This document shows, piece by piece, positions 61,061 through 64,000 of a stretch of DNA of 64,000 nucleotides. The notes beneath the pieces were generated by a model, which saw only the letters and a list, made by a program, of their open reading frames with translations, had not been told where the DNA came from and ran no database searches. The stretch is taken from positions 3,924,001 through 3,988,000 of the forward strand of contig NC_016935.1 of the NCBI RefSeq assembly GCF_000250655.1, given 5' to 3'. The translations under genes were made by a program, and so were the position numbers. Source of the DNA: Paenibacillus mucilaginosus 3016 (GTDB lineage: Bacteria > Bacillota > Bacilli > Paenibacillales > NBRC-103111). The number at the start of each line of letters is the position of its first letter. Positions within the stretch are counted from its first letter, which is position 1.

Positions 61061-61817
61061 ATGACAAACCAAGATGTTAACGATATGAAATTGTATGACC
61101 GGGTAGGGCGGCTGAACGGCTGGGATTTCAGCCGGGTCCGGTGTCTGACCGAAGGAGCGAGGCCGGACTTCTACGCGGAGGCTTCCTGCTGGATGCGTCC
61201 GGAGAGCCTCATGCTGGACATCGGAACCGGCGGGGGCGAAGCGGCGCTGCAGGCAGCAGATAGGGTGCGGCTGCTGGTCGGCATCGACCGGTCCGCCGGG
61301 ATGATCGACAGCGCGAAGGCCCATCTCGCCCGGGTTCCGAGACCGGGGGTGCGATTCCTGCAGATGGCTGCGGAGGAGCTGGTCTTCCCGGAGGCGTTCT
61401 TCGACCTGATCACGTGCCGGCATGCGCCGTTCTCGGCGGAAGAGACGTACCGGGTGCTTGCCCCTGGCGGCGTGTTCGTTACCCAGCAGGTGGGCGAGGG
61501 GGACAAGAACGGGCTTAAGGCCTTCTTCGGCCGCGGACAGAGTGCGGGGATCGAGCCGGGAACCCTGCTGCGCAGGTATGAACGGGAACTGAGCGCGGCC
61601 GGATTCCGGGAGATCGAATGGGAGGAGTGGGATGCCGCCGAATATTACGAGCGGTATGAGGACCCTGCTCTTCCTGCTGCTGCATACGCCGATCATCCCG
61701 GATTTCGGAAAGCAGGACGGCGATGAAGAGAGGCTCAGGCAGTATGTGGAGCGGTACGGGACTGTCCGTGGAATCCGAACCAGCGCCTCCCGGTTTAGGA
61801 TGAAGGCCGTTAAATAA
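61061..61817 (+). pseudogene. SAM-dependent methyltransferase (frameshifted near the C-terminus)
   Basis: This class I methyltransferase has the SAM motif LDIGTGGGEAAL, acidic GIDRSAGM and PGGVFVTQQVGEGD. At the CCC run 61663-61665 the natural ending (LLFLLLHTPIIPDFGKQDG and on to 61817) appears only after skipping one base. Uncorrected, the frame stops at 61726. ATG 61061 follows GGAAGGACGG and is preferred to 61016. Restored length is about 251 aa. The substrate is unknown. Confidence 0.8.
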
Positions 61818-61824
61818 ACAGCCC

Positions 61825-61870
61825 AAAAAAGCAGAAGCGGTGCCGGTCCCCGGCCTTCTTCTGCTTTTTC
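61825..61870. terminator. Bidirectional terminator between convergent genes
   Basis: AAAAAGCAGAAG pairs with CTTCTGCTTTTT around an inner GCCGG/CCGGC stem, giving A- and T-runs on both sides. Confidence 0.8.
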
Positions 61871-61905
61871 CCGATTCATTGCAGCTGCGCGGGGGGCCGG
61901 ACAGA

Positions 61906-62142
61906 TCAGTGATCCTCCAGCGAGGACAACCCGCCCACACGCACCCGGAACTCGCACTCCTCGCGCGAATAGATGACCCCGTTAATCGTTACGCTGCCCG
62001 GTGTGAACCGTTCGATGATGCCCCCGTCTTCGACCCGCACCGGAATGTCGTCGGCCGTCCGCTCCCATACCGAGACGCGGAGCTGGAAGAGCGAGGCGGC
62101 GAACAGCTCCGTCTCGGTGTTCAGCGCCCTTGTTTCGGACAT
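61906..62142 (-). CDS. Small conserved hypothetical protein
   Basis: The 78-aa protein is acidic and beta-rich (LFAASLFQLRVSVWER, VTINGVIYSREECEFRV). ATG 62142 is 6 bases after the GAGGTGAG site and preferred to ATG 62148. Its small size and single-strand isolation between convergent and divergent genes tell nothing of function. Confidence 0.65.
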   Translation of the reverse strand: MSETRALNTETELFAASLFQLRVSVWERTADDIPVRVEDGGIIERFTPGSVTINGVIYSREECEFRVRVGGLSSLEDH

Positions 62143-62382
62143 CTCCATCTCACCTCACCCCCCTTATTCTACAGAGTAAGCGGCAAGGATTCCACCTGCC
62201 ATAAGGATAGGTATGTAGACGAGCCTGATTTATGATGTTTTTCTGAGGAAGACGTGAGACTTCGATGAAGATTGGCAGCAGATGGTCATAGTCAGGAAGG
62301 TTTGTGATAAAATGGAGGAAAATTCCTGCCTATCCCGCTTGGAGTGGCGGAGATTCGGCAGGTGAGGAGGGAAAAGCATTCC

Positions 62383-63252
62383 ATGCTGATGCTCACCGGC
62401 AGCGAGATTCAATCTTACCTGGCCCGGCTCGGGATCCCGGAGGTCCAGCCGCCAAGCCTGTCTTATCTGAGAGAGCTTCACAAAGCCCATGTGGAGAAGA
62501 TCCCATGGCAGACCGTCGATATCGTTGCGGGCCGTCCGGCTCCCATTGACCCCGCTTCATCGGTCAGGCTCCTGACCACCGGCCGCAGCGGCTACTGCTT
62601 TCACCTCAACGGCGCCTTCCAGGCGCTGCTCCGCTCGCTCGGGTACCGGGTATCCTGCCACCGGGCCGGCGTTCAGCCCCTGGGTCAGGAGCCGCGCATC
62701 AACTCCTTCCACCTCGGCCTGACGGTTACTCTGCCGGATGAAGAGGAGCCGCGCTGGATCGTGGACGCCGGACTGGGGGATATGCCCTTTGAGCCGCTCC
62801 CGCTCCGAAGCGGCGAATACCCGCAGGGACCGCTCCGTTACCGGGTAACGGATTCCGGCGTGGCCGAGGGGGGCTGGAGGCTGGAGCACGATCCTTTCGC
62901 CTCCTTCACCGGAGTGGATGTGGCCCCCGAAGAAGAGAAGGACCTCTCCGTATTCGTCCCCAAGCACGAATTCTACTCCACCTCGCCGGAATCACCGTGG
63001 ATCAACTTATTCCTGGTCCGGCACAGGCACGCGGAAGGCTCGAATGAGGTGCGCGGCTGTATCTGGATCCGGCATGACAGCACGGGTGTGGCGAAGACGG
63101 AGCTTCGCACCAGGGAACAGTGGCTCGAGGTTCTCGGAGATGTGTTCGGGGAGCATCTCGTGCAATACAGCCCTCTGGAGCGGGAGGAGCTGTGGAAGCG
63201 GGTGCACGGGATTCATGAAGAGTGGAAGAGGACCAGGGATCGAACAGGCTGA
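62383..63252 (+). CDS. Arylamine N-acetyltransferase
   Basis: This 289-aa enzyme transfers acetyl groups from acetyl-CoA to arylamines. The Cys-His-Asp triad is in GRSGYCFHLNG, INSFHLGLTV and IVDAGLGDMPFEP. ATG 62383 follows GGAGGG by 10 bases and is preferred to the GTG at 62344. The C-terminal lid segment is present. Confidence 0.94.
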   Translation: MLMLTGSEIQSYLARLGIPEVQPPSLSYLRELHKAHVEKIPWQTVDIVAGRPAPIDPASSVRLLTTGRSGYCFHLNGAFQALLRSLGYRVSCHRAGVQPLGQEPRINSFHLGLTVTLPDEEEPRWIVDAGLGDMPFEPLPLRSGEYPQGPLRYRVTDSGVAEGGWRLEHDPFASFTGVDVAPEEEKDLSVFVPKHEFYSTSPESPWINLFLVRHRHAEGSNEVRGCIWIRHDSTGVAKTELRTREQWLEVLGDVFGEHLVQYSPLEREELWKRVHGIHEEWKRTRDRTG

Positions 63253-63500
63253 AGGGTCAGATAGCCCTTCGCCCGGAGAAGCCTGCAGCCCCACAGGGCG
63301 AGGAACTGTTCCACCTGCTTGCTGGTCAGGGGATGCCCCTGGGGAACGGTGAGCGTGAGGGTCTGTACCCCGCCGAATGAAGGAGAGGCGGCCGGTCCGT
63401 CGAGCCTTCCCGGAGGGTGCTCGTGCGCCGGCCCGGATGCCGTGCTGCCGCCCGGGCGGCTGGAGATAAAGAAGTACTGCCCGCGTCTCAATCGGATCAC
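63213..63500 (-). pseudogene. Possible CobW-type C-terminal fragment
   Basis: A minus-strand frame ends at 63213, 40 bases inside the acetyltransferase gene, with FGGVQTLTLTVPQGHPLTS, then FLALWGCRLLRAKGYLTL. The LLRAKGYL stretch is typical of the C-terminal domain of CobW/zinc-chaperone GTPases. Nothing upstream resembles the GTPase domain. It is either a remnant or chance similarity. The rest of 63253-63702 shows no gene. Confidence 0.3.
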
Positions 63501-63595
63501 GCTCCACCGGGAAACAAGATAGGCAGGGAAGAGGGCCAGGCTCGGGTTCTGGTGACCGAAGCTCTGCCCGGGATAACGGGCCGGCCGGCAGGCAT

Positions 63596-63628
63596 GGCGA
63601 AGCTTCCGATCGGGGCTTCGCCGTTTTT
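63596..63628 (+). terminator. Intrinsic terminator
   Basis: GGCGAAGC pairs perfectly with GCTTCGCC across an 11-nt loop and is followed by GTTTTT. It could end the acetyltransferase transcript, 340 bases downstream. Confidence 0.7.
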
Positions 63629-63702
63629 GTGTTTCCTGACCGGAGTGGACAGCAGCGGCGGTTGCTGGAATAATGGATTCGGAAGGGAGGTATGCATGCA
63701 GC

Positions 63703-63906
63703 ATGGGGGAAGGCAGGGATCGGGAAATGGAACAGGATCGGAAGCTGAAAGAACTGGAGAACCAGGTTCGGGAGAAAGAACAGCGGGAAGCCGATCTGGA
63801 GCTCGAGCTTGAGATTCTGAGGAAGGCGCGGGATTATGCCGAGGAGCATGGATCCTTGAATGGCGTCAACCGGAGTAAAGGGAAAGAGCAAAAGAAGAGA
63901 ACATAG
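63703..63906 (+). CDS. Small coiled-coil protein
   Basis: The 67-aa protein is highly charged with a heptad pattern (LKELENQVREKEQREADLELEL), ending KARDYAEEHGSLN and a Lys-rich tail. GGGAGG lies 12 bases before ATG 63703; ATG 63727 and ATG 63673 are alternatives. The heptad region resembles the leucine-zipper part of small IS3-type OrfA proteins, but no helix-turn-helix or element ends are seen, so no function is given. The remaining bases to the window edge hold nothing recognisable. Confidence 0.45.
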   Translation: MGEGRDREMEQDRKLKELENQVREKEQREADLELELEILRKARDYAEEHGSLNGVNRSKGKEQKKRT

Positions 63907-64000
63907 TATATGTTATGTAAACTATTGGAGTAATCCATAGATCCCCTTAACTGACTTCCGAGATAAACGAACAGTCAGGAGGCGCTGTCCCTCACAGGGG

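Noticed and set aside
1-64000. CRISPR array, tRNA or rRNA genes
   Set aside because: No regularly spaced repeats, cloverleaf-like T-arm sequences or rRNA-like stretches were noticed; short tRNAs could still be missed by eye.

Overview
The window looks like chromosomal DNA of a high-GC, Bacillus-like Firmicute, most probably Paenibacillus or a close relative. This rests on strong GGAGG-type ribosome binding sites, frequent GTG/TTG starts, ATGA start/stop overlaps, and Bacillus-type protein families (PucD/E/F/G/H/L/M, Sfp, AdeR, Ald, FlaG, DegV). No rRNA, tRNA or CRISPR array was seen. The species is an inference.

Layout. Bases 1-22,500 hold a purine/N-heterocycle catabolic island, mostly on the + strand: xanthine dehydrogenase (PucD, PucE and probably the end of the FAD subunit); one SsuABC-type ABC importer with two NMT1/THI5-like binding proteins; a creatininase-family amidohydrolase; a GlcD-type FAD oxidase; two cytosine-deaminase-like amidohydrolases; a WrbA-like flavoprotein; OHCU decarboxylase, uricase and HIU hydrolase; allantoinase; allantoate amidohydrolase; ureidoglycine-glyoxylate aminotransferase; an HpxW-like gamma-glutamyltranspeptidase homologue; and a half-size CHR transporter. 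Together they would import purine-type heterocycles and run xanthine > urate > allantoin > allantoate > oxalurate, then possibly oxamate > oxalate. An orphan CheY sits inside the island.

22.7-31.5 kb has a PadR regulator with a large inverted-repeat operator, a decayed stalk-type protein, a two-gene 2-oxoacid:ferredoxin oxidoreductase (gamma-delta plus alpha-beta fusions) followed by two unknown genes, and an IS1182-family element inserted exactly in the loop of a terminator. 31.5-42.2 kb has DoxX, acetyltransferases (two of them fragments), AraC plus SDR, MarR plus a YhgE-like permease, an FMN-riboswitch-controlled EamA transporter, fRMsr, DegV and a coupled pair of EamA transporters.

42.4-47 kb is an NRPS-associated patch: Sfp-type phosphopantetheinyl transferase, orphan OmpR-type regulator, stand-alone condensation-like and adenylation-like proteins that lack catalytic motifs, and a type II thioesterase. 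47-64 kb is mixed housekeeping, including a NiaP-like MFS transporter, a quinone oxidoreductase plus DsbA/FrnE pair, FlaG, an alanine module (alr, ald, adeR, amino-acid permease), a methyltransferase and an arylamine N-acetyltransferase.

Five single-base insertions (two in pucD, one each in the creatininase gene, an SDR gene and a methyltransferase gene) and one in-frame TGA interrupt otherwise well-conserved genes. They are annotated as interrupted genes; sequencing error and real decay cannot be told apart from the sequence alone.
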